From: PZPK01 sp965230795
Lineage (GTDB): Bacteria; Pseudomonadota; Gammaproteobacteria; Pseudomonadales; Oleiphilaceae
Direction of reading: 5' to 3'
Assembly: GCA_965230795.1 (NCBI GenBank)
Contig: OZ246020.1
Location: 1,178,001-1,242,000, forward strand
Length of the DNA stretch: 64,000 nt
The position numbers and the translations under genes were made by a program. Position 1 is the first letter of the stretch, and each line of letters starts with the position of its first letter. Under the pieces are notes generated by a model. That model did no database searches. It had not been told where the DNA came from and saw only the letters and a list, made by a program, of their open reading frames with translations. This document shows positions 9,489 through 17,278 of this stretch, piece after piece.

Positions 9489-10462
9489 TTGTTTGAGCTA
9501 AGCGCTCTGCGAGGGCTTTGAATCTCGCTTTTCCTTGGCTGAGCGCCATGCTGACTTTGCCATCATGTGATTTTTTCTCTTTTAGTCGTGTTTCTCTCCT
9601 CCTTTTTCTAGATACACGTTTCTTTTCTTCCCTTTTGCACGCGGATTTACCCTTCCTCCTTTGTCTTGATACAAGTTTCTTTTCTTCCCTTTTGCTCGCG
9701 CAAAAGGGAAGCGGAAAAGCGCGCCCCCGGTTCATGGCCGCTTTGCGGTGCCTTCGCGTCTCGGCAAAATCAGCGCGCTGACAAACTCGCCTGCGGCTCA
9801 GACATGCCAGCGCTTGAATCTGATTTTTCCAGCATCGCTCAGCCATTCACACGGGTAGGTGTCCAATCGGCTTATCTCCTGCCAAAGATTTTTATCGATG
9901 GCCAGCTATGTTAGAAATCCCACCCTTTTACTGACTCATTGTCTGGCTGAGAGAGCGACGCATTGAATGGAAAAAGGCTGAGACCCAGACATGCCAGGGT
10001 TTGGATCTGATGTTTCCGGTATCGCTCAATCATTTACTGGGGGTAGGTGTCCAATCGGCTTATCTCCTGCACGAGAGATTCATCGACAGCCTGTCAGGTT
10101 AGAGCGCCCACCCTTTTCCGACCCTTTGTCTGGCTAAGGGAGCGCAGCATTGAATGGATATAAGGCTGTGGGTGTTTGAGCCGCAGGCGAGTTTCCACAG
10201 TCGCCATTCGGTGCAAGCGAACGAAGGTATCGCGTAGCGACCAGACAGTGGCGTCGTGATTTTTGCCTCCTTTGTATCAAGACAAAGGAGGAAGGAAAAT
10301 TCTGTGTGCAAAGGGAAGAAAAACTCGCAGCAAGGCAAATGCGGCAAAGAGCCAATCGAGTGCAAAAGGGAAGAAAAGAAACGTGTATCAAGACAAAAGA
10401 GGAAAGGGATATCTCCGTGAAAAATAAAAAAATCCAACAAGACGATTGAAGCTGAGAACAGC
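9489..10462. repeat. gene-free block of nested inverted and tandem repeats
   Basis: A 974-bp gap with no credible gene. It contains a perfect 30-bp inverted repeat (9611-9640 versus 10360-10389), a 28/30 direct copy of the left arm (9668-9697), a perfect 22-bp inverted repeat (9651-9672 versus 10274-10295), and two diverged ~187-bp tandem units (9801-9987 and 9988-10175) that share the words GACATGCCAG and CCAATCGGCTTATCTCCTGC. Polypyrimidine runs on one side become polypurine on the other. Small open frames here have repetitive, Lys/Arg- or Phe/Ser-rich translations and are not genes. Confidence 0.85.
10267..10292. repeat. perfect palindrome inside the repeat block
   Basis: CCTCCTTTGT, a six-base centre, then ACAAAGGAGG: a perfect 10-bp stem. 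It could fold as RNA, but there is no T-run, so a terminator is unlikely. Confidence 0.7.
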
Positions 10463-11488
10463 CTACAGCGATTGATAAATCTCCTCATATCGAGTCGCAG
10501 TATGGCTAATCAGAAAAGGTTCCAGGCAGGTTGGGGCATGCTGGTGGATATGTTCGATCAGGGATGAATCGTCGCGCATACGCAAAATGGCGTCTGCCAG
10601 TTGCTGCGGCTGGCCCGGATCAATCAGCAGGCCGTTTTCGCCATCCTGAATAATGTCGGGGATACCGCCTGCGCATGTACCAATTACCGGAAGTCCCGCC
10701 ATACTGGCTTCAAGAATGACCGAGCCGAGTCCCTCGCTGTGCGATGGGTGGATGAGGAGATTCGCTGCTTCGAACCAATCCCCCATGTTGCTCTGTTTAC
10801 CAGTGAAGCAGACGTTATCCAAGCCCGATGCCTGGTTTTTCAACATGCTTTCTTCGGGGCCGTCACCAAGAAAGCAGAACTGAATATCCTTATGTGTTTC
10901 CTGTAGCAAGCGCGCGGCTTCAATACTGACATCATAGCCTTTGTGCCGGTAAAGCTTGGCGGCTTGAATCACCAGAAATTTGCCGTTGAAGCGTTGTCGG
11001 ATCTGGGACACGGCTTCGGGATTCACCGGATAACTCACTGGCGAGCTGGGAATGATTTCGGTTGCTACCGATGGCAGAGCCTTCTCGATTTCGTTTGCAA
11101 TCGCTGAGCTGAGACCAATCACCCGGGCGGCACGTCGATAGGCCAGTCGCAACAACGCTTTTTGCTTGACGGGATTATCGACACGGCGGGTAATCAGATA
11201 AGGAATGCCGGTCAAAAGGTGTTGCAGTAAGGCCCAATACACGGCCTTCGCTTCATGTACATGCAAGGCGTCACAGCCATGGGTCACGGAACGACCGTGC
11301 TTGAGTAAGAAGTGGGGTGTTTCGATAACATGGCAACCGGCGTCCCTGGCCGCCATGGCAAGGGGACTTCGGGGGTTGGTAATGACGCTCAGTTGATAGC
11401 CGCGTCGGAGTTGCTCGCGGATAAGTGTCATGGTCTGGTTTTCGCCACCGCTGTATCCGGACGCAAGATTAACGTGGCAAATATTCAT
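10463..11488 (-). CDS. GT4-family glycosyltransferase
   Basis: 341 residues with a two-domain GT-B fold. The N-terminal half begins MNICHVNLASGYSGGENQ, the GGxE loop typical of retaining GT4 enzymes. The C-terminal half has AKLYRHKGYD, CFLGDGPE and HPSHSEGLGSVILEASMAGLPVIGT, where EGLGSVILE is the E-x7-E donor-site motif. Probably transfers a sugar to a lipopolysaccharide core or related envelope glycan. No glycan cluster surrounds it; it stands between the repeat block and the diguanylate cyclase gene. Confidence 0.85.
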   Translation of the reverse strand: MNICHVNLASGYSGGENQTMTLIREQLRRGYQLSVITNPRSPLAMAARDAGCHVIETPHFLLKHGRSVTHGCDALHVHEAKAVYWALLQHLLTGIPYLITRRVDNPVKQKALLRLAYRRAARVIGLSSAIANEIEKALPSVATEIIPSSPVSYPVNPEAVSQIRQRFNGKFLVIQAAKLYRHKGYDVSIEAARLLQETHKDIQFCFLGDGPEESMLKNQASGLDNVCFTGKQSNMGDWFEAANLLIHPSHSEGLGSVILEASMAGLPVIGTCAGGIPDIIQDGENGLLIDPGQPQQLADAILRMRDDSSLIEHIHQHAPTCLEPFLISHTATRYEEIYQSL

Positions 11489-11567
11489 CGCTATAAACTG
11501 CTTGAACTGTATGAGTCATGAAGTGGGTTGGGTGAGGAAAAACGACGCGCAGTGCGCAGAGCTGACA

Positions 11568-12530
11568 TTAACCTTTTTGAAACACATTGGTCTGGTTTCG
11601 GCCGCCTTCTTTTGAGGCATATAGGGCCTGATCCGCCTGTTCCAGCCAGGTTTTGTAGTCCGTCAGACTCTCATCTGCCTGACTGATGCCAAGGCTGATG
11701 GTGAATTTGATCGTCTGATCTTCATGGACCACTTCCAGTGCTTCGATCTGTTTACGCATGCGCTCACAGAAAACGAGAGCGGCCTCGGCATCGGTGTTAC
11801 CCAGAATTACGCCAAACTCCTCACCACCATAACGTCCGGCAATATCCGTTTTGCGCAGATTTTCGCGCAATACGGCAGAGACCAGCTTGATCACTTCATC
11901 GCCGGCCTGGTGACCGTAGGTGTCGTTAACTCGCTTAAAATGGTCAATGTCAAACATCACCACGGAACAGGTGCTCTTGTAGCGTTTATAGCGCGCGAAC
12001 TCCAGGGTCAGGCACTCTTCCCAGTAACCACGGTTATTCAACTGTGTCAGTCTATCGGTGCGGCTCAATTGCTCGAGTTCGGCATTGGCGGACTCCAGTG
12101 CTTTACGGTTCGATGCAATGTCGGTGACGTCGTAAATGATAATGGCGATGTGATTGACAATACCGTCCGCGGACATGAGCGGCGAAATGGTAATGTTCTG
12201 ATACATGAATTCTTCGGTCCCGGTGATGGGGCGATAATTCTTGAACTTGAACAGGTAAGGGCGCTGTTCCCAGGTCATGAACGATCGGCTCTTGAGCATA
12301 AACACCGAATTACTTTTGTGACGTAGCCAGGCTTCCGGGAGCTCTTCAAAGAGATCAAAAATATTCTTGTCTTTTACCTGAAGAGGCCCAAGGCCTGAAT
12401 GGTTCTCCATGAAACCATTCCACACCTTGACCTGAAAATTCTTATCCAACACCACCAGACCGACGTCGATGGTCTGGAGCATATCCATCAGCCAGTGAAA
12501 TTCCTTGATGTCGATCGAATTTTGCGCCAT
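11568..12530 (-). CDS. PAS-domain diguanylate cyclase
   Basis: 320 residues: an N-terminal PAS-like sensor (about 10-140, starting LLQTIDVGLVVLDKNFQVKVWN in outline), then a GGDEF domain. The catalytic loop is RYGGEEF and the product-inhibition site RKTD lies five residues before it, so an active cyclase with c-di-GMP feedback is expected. The metal-binding FDIDHFKRVND is intact. No membrane segment, so it acts in the cytoplasm. Its start is 7 bp after the stop of the response regulator gene, which indicates an operon. Confidence 0.93.
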   Translation of the reverse strand: MAQNSIDIKEFHWLMDMLQTIDVGLVVLDKNFQVKVWNGFMENHSGLGPLQVKDKNIFDLFEELPEAWLRHKSNSVFMLKSRSFMTWEQRPYLFKFKNYRPITGTEEFMYQNITISPLMSADGIVNHIAIIIYDVTDIASNRKALESANAELEQLSRTDRLTQLNNRGYWEECLTLEFARYKRYKSTCSVVMFDIDHFKRVNDTYGHQAGDEVIKLVSAVLRENLRKTDIAGRYGGEEFGVILGNTDAEAALVFCERMRKQIEALEVVHEDQTIKFTISLGISQADESLTDYKTWLEQADQALYASKEGGRNQTNVFQKG

Positions 12531-12537
12531 AGGTAAT

Positions 12538-13578
12538 CTAGTTCATCAGGTAAGAGAGACGTTTGTAAAGGTTATCCAGAGAGTCTTCGGTAAACAGCAG
12601 CAACAGGTCACAGCTGATGTTGTAGTTTTCGATTTCGTAGGTGATTTCGATGGCCAGGGTTTTTTTCCAACGCGTTGAATTGGCTTTGATCAATTCGCTG
12701 ACTTTGACATGTTGTCCCAATACAACGGGATGGCCCTGGCTGAAGCCGATATCCAACTGACTGGCAATGCCGTTAGTGCAAGCGCCAGCCAGGATGCTAG
12801 ACACTTCCATCAATAGTTCCAGCTCAACGGTACGGTTGACCTCACCCTTGTAGTCCAGAAGTTTGGCCATGTCGGCAAAACTGGAATCACTGAATATCAG
12901 CAGCGCTTCCCCTGATATGCCGGAACCGATAAAGCCCTGACACACAGCCGAATAGGTGTCGCCTTGTTCGGTGAGCGAAAGCGCCATCTGCAACTCGCTC
13001 ACTTCCAGTACATTGACATTCGGAATCGGTAGTTTGACGAAGACGTTCAGCAGGCGGGCAAGCAAATCAGCTGCCTGACCCATGGCGACATTGGAAATTT
13101 CCTGAATGCAATCCCGGTATTCGATTTTTCCGCTTTCGCCTTTGATTACCGGGGCTGGAGCTTTGGCGGGGGCCGCGTCCTCACTTTCCGTCGGTGCCGC
13201 GGCCGCACCGGGTCGATACAGACCGAATTGTTCCAGTAAACCACCGAGCTTGTTTTGATCAATGGGCTTCTTGATAAATTCAATGGCACCAAGCTTTTTC
13301 ACGCGTTCGTGAGCTTCGGGCTGAATGTCGCCAGATACCACGATAACCATGGTTGGCAGATCCAGTTTTTGAATCTGCTCCAGTGTTTCGTAACCGTCCA
13401 TCACTGGCATGTTCAGATCCAGGAACATGATATCGCCTTTGCCATCCTGAATGGCTTCCAGAGCTTCTTCACCATTACCGGCAAACGAGATCTCGATATC
13501 CCAGTCTTCAGGGAGAGAGCGAGCCATTTGTTTTCGAGCGACACTGGAATCGTCACAAATGAGGACGGGGGTTGTCAT
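12538..13578 (-). CDS. response regulator with C-terminal CheC/CheX-like domain
   Basis: 346 residues. Residues 1-125 form a receiver domain with the acid pocket CDDSS, phospho-acceptor in FLDLNMPVMDGYE, conserved Ser in VVSGD and Lys in IKKPID. A Pro/Ala-rich linker leads to a domain (about 160-346) resembling CheC/CheX phosphatases (EISNVAMGQAADLLARLL and LLMEVSSILAGACTNGI, each with the E-x2-N signature). CheX-type domains dephosphorylate response regulators, so this may be self-limiting. It is the first gene of a two-gene unit with the diguanylate cyclase and probably sets its input. Confidence 0.88.
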   Translation of the reverse strand: MTTPVLICDDSSVARKQMARSLPEDWDIEISFAGNGEEALEAIQDGKGDIMFLDLNMPVMDGYETLEQIQKLDLPTMVIVVSGDIQPEAHERVKKLGAIEFIKKPIDQNKLGGLLEQFGLYRPGAAAAPTESEDAAPAKAPAPVIKGESGKIEYRDCIQEISNVAMGQAADLLARLLNVFVKLPIPNVNVLEVSELQMALSLTEQGDTYSAVCQGFIGSGISGEALLIFSDSSFADMAKLLDYKGEVNRTVELELLMEVSSILAGACTNGIASQLDIGFSQGHPVVLGQHVKVSELIKANSTRWKKTLAIEITYEIENYNISCDLLLLFTEDSLDNLYKRLSYLMN

Positions 13579-13846
13579 AGGTTCAGGATAATCCTGTTAT
13601 GGAATGTGATGAAACAAGAAACGCGAACGTTTTTCATAGTGTTAGTTAAGAACAAATGCCGCGCTTCGGCAAGTGATTATAGGTAATATCTTCCGTAGGG
13701 ATAGCGGCTTACTATCCATTTCACTCCTTTGGGGGAGGCAGGGGCAGTGTTTTCCACTGCAACGCGCAAAGGCTGGCGTGTTTCTATATAATTGGAACCG
13801 CCCGACCCGTTCCCTGGAATGATCCATTTACCTGGCAGAAATGTAG

Positions 13847-14356
13847 ATGAATAGATGGCAAAAACGCACTAATGATCAGCTGTTTTACGCGCAGACGCTG
13901 CTTGCTTTGCATGATGAGTTGTCGGCGTCAGGTAGTACCGCTCAGCTAAGTTTGCGTAGTCTGGTGGCGGGGGCCGGACAGAGTATCGCTGAAGCCTGGC
14001 GTTGTTGGCTCAATGAGCTGCTGGGTTTTCAAAAAGAAAGCCCGGCTTCCATTACCACCAGCTTTTCGTTGTTTTTGGATCTGGCGGATCAGGACTGGTC
14101 TGAAGTGCAGCGCTTGATAAATCTGAAAAAGGCACCAGATAGTTGGTTAGCAATCATGCTTAGAGGGATAGTCGAGCCCGGGTCGATTAGTGATGCAGAA
14201 ATGCCAGGCGAGGCTACCGGGTCAGATGATATGATAATTGCCGTGTCCGGTAAGGAAAGCGCACAGAACTTTTGGCACGCAGCGGTTATGTCACAGGTCC
14301 TGGCAGAATTTAAAGAATACGTGGCAGCGGTAAGGTCTGAACAGACCGAATGGTAG
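13847..14356 (+). CDS. DUF6586-like small protein beside the SOS genes
   Basis: 169 residues, soluble and helix-rich, beginning MNRWQKRTNDQLFYAQTLL. I recognise this as the conserved uncharacterised protein found beside lexA-sulA in Pseudomonas (DUF6586 family). No catalytic motif is visible. It precedes the 82-residue gene by 22 bp on the same strand, and both converge on sulA. Function unknown. Confidence 0.7.
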   Translation: MNRWQKRTNDQLFYAQTLLALHDELSASGSTAQLSLRSLVAGAGQSIAEAWRCWLNELLGFQKESPASITTSFSLFLDLADQDWSEVQRLINLKKAPDSWLAIMLRGIVEPGSISDAEMPGEATGSDDMIIAVSGKESAQNFWHAAVMSQVLAEFKEYVAAVRSEQTEW

Positions 14357-14378
14357 CCACAAACGATCAGGAGTCGTA

Positions 14379-14627
14379 ATGAGTAGTTCCTATCTGGAAA
14401 TCGTAGAATTGGAAGACGGCAGCTTCGCACTTCAGAGAATGGACGAAGATGGTGAACCGCTGGTTGTCATCAATTTCTCTGACGAGGTAAGCGATTACCT
14501 GAAGGAAAATCAGGTAGCTGTCGCAAAGGCCATGATTGGCGCCGGTGTGCAGGCAGCCGGAGCGCTGTCCAAGGCTGTTATGGATGCCGAAGATCAGGAA
14601 AGTTCCGAACATCACACCTTGCATTAA
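14379..14627 (+). CDS. conserved small protein of the lexA-sulA neighbourhood
   Basis: 82 residues, acidic N-terminal half (YLEIVELEDGSFALQRMDED) and a helical Ala-rich second half. CAGGAG lies well placed before the ATG. Short conserved proteins with this pattern sit next to sulA in pseudomonads. Function unknown; no membrane segment. Confidence 0.7.
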   Translation: MSSSYLEIVELEDGSFALQRMDEDGEPLVVINFSDEVSDYLKENQVAVAKAMIGAGVQAAGALSKAVMDAEDQESSEHHTLH

Positions 14628-14636
14628 ATGATATAG

Positions 14637-14656
14637 CTGCCTCTGATCGGAGGCAG
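14637..14656. terminator. possible terminator between convergent genes
   Basis: TGCCTC and GAGGCA form a perfect 6-bp stem in the 33-bp gap between the 82-residue gene and sulA. Only short T runs follow, so efficiency is uncertain. Confidence 0.4.
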
Positions 14657-14660
14657 TCTC

Positions 14661-15113
14661 CTAGCGGCCACGCAGAATAATGCCGTGGCTGTCACCTAAG
14701 GCCGAGGCCTGTTCCAGAATCTCTAGTTCATCCCCTGTTAGCTGGTCCGCCCAGACAACTACGGCGTGACATGTTCCGGCAGCCAATGCCTTTCTGGCCA
14801 ATTCCAAGGTAGAGTGTTTAGTGCTTGGCTTCAGAAGCATGATCTCATCTGTCTTTAAGCGGCTATTCTGCTGCTTGCAGGTGCGGCATAGTTCCACAGG
14901 CGGGTTCACCCAGGCCAACCAGCGCATTTCCTGACTCAGGTGCGTCAGCATCGGCAACACCATTTCTATGGGGTTGGCATTCCCCCTCGCCACAATAATT
15001 TCAGTGATGTTGCCAGCGGGCTCTTTGTTGGTCTCGTTTTGAGCCTCATTCTGAGAACCTTGCGGTATATGGGGCTCGAGATAATCGTGCTCATACATGG
15101 ATAATTGTTTCAT
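14661..15113 (-). CDS. sulA: cell-division inhibitor SulA
   Basis: 150 residues. The N-terminal ~35 residues are variable; then follows the RecA-like SulA fold: ITEIIVARGNANPIEMVLPML, MRWLAWVNPP, LARKALAAGTCHAVVVWAD and ALGDSHGIILRGR. SulA binds FtsZ and stops septation during DNA damage. It starts inside the lexA stop (TAATG, one-base overlap), so the two are translationally coupled and under the same LexA boxes, as in Pseudomonas. Confidence 0.88.
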   Translation of the reverse strand: MKQLSMYEHDYLEPHIPQGSQNEAQNETNKEPAGNITEIIVARGNANPIEMVLPMLTHLSQEMRWLAWVNPPVELCRTCKQQNSRLKTDEIMLLKPSTKHSTLELARKALAAGTCHAVVVWADQLTGDELEILEQASALGDSHGIILRGR

Positions 15114-15718
15114 TAGTGAGTCTCCTTACGAATCACACCGACAGCCAGGCCTTCTATATCCAATGGTTGCTCCCGGAGATCCACAACTATGGGCTCAAAG
15201 TCCTCATTCTCGGGTAAGAGCTCGACAATGTGCCTGTTCTTCTGAAAGCGTTTGACGGTGACTTCGTCTTCAATGCGTGCTACCACTACCTGGCCATTTC
15301 GCGCCTGCTCGGTTTTGTGAACGGCCAGCAGGTCGCCATCAAAAATTCCGATGTCCTTCATACTCATGCCTTTTACACGCAGCAGATAGTCAGCGGGAGG
15401 AGAGAAAAACTCTGGAGCGAGTGTACAGTAGTCCTCAATGTTTTCTTCACCCAGAATCGGATTACCGGCGGCAACCTGACCAATGATCGGCAAGCCATCG
15501 GGCTCACTCTGGGGCAGGCGAATGCCGCGACTGGCTCCCGGCACAATCTCTATGGCCCCTTTCTTGGCCAGCGCCTTGATATGATCCTCTGCGGCATTCG
15601 CGGATTTGAAGCCCAGTGATTGTGCAATTTCCGCTCGGGTGGGTGGATACCCGGTTTCGTCTACGTGTCGACGAATCAGTTCGAGCACTTCAGTCTGGCG
15701 TCGCGTTAGTTTGATCAT
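15113..15718 (-). CDS. lexA: SOS repressor LexA
   Basis: 201 residues, standard length. The winged-helix DNA-binding domain (1-66) carries ETGYPPTRAEIAQSLGF. The self-cleavage bond is Ala84-Gly85 in QVAAGNP, with catalytic Ser119 (KGMSM) and Lys156 (TVKRF). It represses the SOS regulon until RecA filament triggers cleavage. Two LexA boxes upstream show autoregulation, and sulA is coupled downstream. Confidence 0.97.
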   Translation of the reverse strand: MIKLTRRQTEVLELIRRHVDETGYPPTRAEIAQSLGFKSANAAEDHIKALAKKGAIEIVPGASRGIRLPQSEPDGLPIIGQVAAGNPILGEENIEDYCTLAPEFFSPPADYLLRVKGMSMKDIGIFDGDLLAVHKTEQARNGQVVVARIEDEVTVKRFQKNRHIVELLPENEDFEPIVVDLREQPLDIEGLAVGVIRKETH

Positions 15719-15768
15719 GTTCCTTCCTTATTCAGGCGCTTTCCATTCCTTGGCATTGGTGACAAGGT

Positions 15769-15784
15769 CTGTATAAGTAAACAG
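15769..15784. promoter_or_regulatory. LexA box 1
   Basis: CTGTATAAGTAAACAG: CTG-N10-CAG with an AT-rich centre, 51 bp upstream of the lexA start. Fits the gammaproteobacterial SOS box. Confidence 0.85.
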
Positions 15785-15787
15785 TAT

Positions 15788-15803
15788 CTGTAAATGTATA
15801 CAG
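15788..15803. promoter_or_regulatory. LexA box 2
   Basis: CTGTAAATGTATACAG: a second CTG-N10-CAG box, 3 bp from the first. The start-to-start spacing of 19 bp is close to two helical turns, so two dimers could bind the same face, as at E. coli lexA. Confidence 0.85.
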
Positions 15804-16074
15804 TGTTTTGGGGTTTGTAAAATTTTTCCTGTAAAAAATTACGGGCCAGCGGGTAGGAGAAAATCACGGTTTTGAGATCACGTTCTGCTTTTAGAGCGAC
15901 AGGTTATTAAGCAATTCACGTTCAGAGATAAAAGGTTGGCACGTCGTCGGGCAAAAACACAGATCATGTTTTACAATGTAAGCGAGTCAGCAAATCAAGC
16001 CTTGTTGTGTGCTACCTGCGTAAGTAAATGGATGAATGGGGTAGCGGAATGTAATTGCTTTTGAGGGCGGTAGT

Positions 16075-16515
16075 ATGAATCCGGTACAACTAGAACAAAA
16101 ATATGAGATCAAACCCGCGCATGACATCCTGTATGTCGATATGTTTGGGTCGTGGAGCCCTGATGATACGGCGGAATTTGGCACAGAATATAAACGTCTT
16201 GTCAGTCGATACTTTGCCCGCGAGTGGGCGTGCGTCATTAACCTCAAACAGCTTGATATGCTCATTTCCGAATCGCAGCAGATCGCTGCATTCAAAGCGC
16301 TGAACACCTGGTCCTATATTAAGGGAATGAAAGCCCAGGCGGTGATCGTCGGTCCAGACAACCGCAGTCACCTGCTGTATCAGTTCGAAGAGATTTTCAA
16401 AGACCAGCAACCTTTTGCCAAAGCCGTTTTCCATCATGAGCTGGAAGCCAATCATTGGCTGACAGAGCAGGGCTTTAGTGAGAAAATCTTGTTGCAGTCA
16501 CAGAAATCCGCTTGA
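16075..16515 (+). CDS. STAS/SpoIIAA-like small cytoplasmic protein
   Basis: 146 residues. The pattern of strands and helices (LYVDMFGSWSPDDTAEF, then ACVINLKQLDMLISES, then KAQAVIVGPDNRSHLLYQFEEIF) resembles the SpoIIAA/STAS-like proteins of marine gammaproteobacteria, but no phosphorylatable Ser signature stands out. It lies alone between lexA and gacA. The 356 bp between lexA and this gene hold the LexA boxes and nothing else I can name. Assignment is by fold impression only. Confidence 0.55.
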   Translation: MNPVQLEQKYEIKPAHDILYVDMFGSWSPDDTAEFGTEYKRLVSRYFAREWACVINLKQLDMLISESQQIAAFKALNTWSYIKGMKAQAVIVGPDNRSHLLYQFEEIFKDQQPFAKAVFHHELEANHWLTEQGFSEKILLQSQKSA

Positions 16516-16639
16516 TTGACGGCTAAGATTCGCGCCCTCCAAGACTTCTCGGACGAGCGCTTCCTTTGGTTACACGCTCCAGACGGATGACCGAAGTTTT
16601 GCCGAATATCCAATTTGAAAAAAATACGGGTTTACTCAG

Positions 16640-17278
16640 TTGATTAAAGTGCTTGTTGTGGATGACCACGAGCTCATACGAGCCGGGATCGCGCGCATGC
16701 TGATGGATGACGGATCCATTGAAGTAATGGGCGAAGCCTGTTCCGGCGAGGAAGCCGTGGAAACCGCCAGAAAACAACACCCCGATGTGGTGTTGATGGA
16801 TCTTAAAATGCCCGGTATCGGTGGTCTGGAGGCAACTCGACGAATCAAGCGCCACTGCAGCGATACACATGTGGTTGTGGTGTCAGCCTGCATCGAAGAT
16901 CCTTATCCGTCCAGAGTCATGGATTCGGGCGCGTCAGCGTACGTGTCTAAAAGCAGTCACATTTCCGAGATGATCAGGGCCATCAAAAAGGCTAACAGTG
17001 GCGAACGCTATATCAGTCCGGATATCGCCCAGGCCATGGCCCTGGGTAAAACCTCCAATTCGCCTTTTGAACAATTGTCAGAGCGCGAACTGCAAATCGC
17101 CATGATGATCATGGATTGTCAGAAAGTGCAGACCATTTCCGACAAGCTCTGCCTGAGCCCCAAAACCGTCAATAGTTATCGCTATCGGATATTTGAGAAG
17201 CTCGATATTAACAGTGATGTTGAGTTAACCTTACTGGCAGTTCGCAATGGCCTGCTGGAAGTAGATGCCCCCAAATAA
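16640..17278 (+). CDS. gacA: response regulator GacA/UvrY
   Basis: 212 residues. Receiver domain with VVDDHELIRAGIARML, acceptor Asp in VLMDLKMPG, then a LuxR-type helix-turn-helix (LSERELQIAMMI ... LSPKTVNSYRYRIFEKL). The start is a TTG, since no ATG in frame precedes the receiver. GacA, phosphorylated by GacS, drives small RNAs that titrate RsmA/CsrA. The stop overlaps the uvrC start by 14 bp; the gacA-uvrC pairing is a gammaproteobacterial hallmark. Confidence 0.93.
   Translation: MIKVLVVDDHELIRAGIARMLMDDGSIEVMGEACSGEEAVETARKQHPDVVLMDLKMPGIGGLEATRRIKRHCSDTHVVVVSACIEDPYPSRVMDSGASAYVSKSSHISEMIRAIKKANSGERYISPDIAQAMALGKTSNSPFEQLSERELQIAMMIMDCQKVQTISDKLCLSPKTVNSYRYRIFEKLDINSDVELTLLAVRNGLLEVDAPK

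Noticed and set aside
9460..10488. Lys/Arg-rich and Phe/Ser-rich proteins in the repeat block
   Set aside because: Translations follow the simple repeats on both strands, lack domains and ribosome sites.
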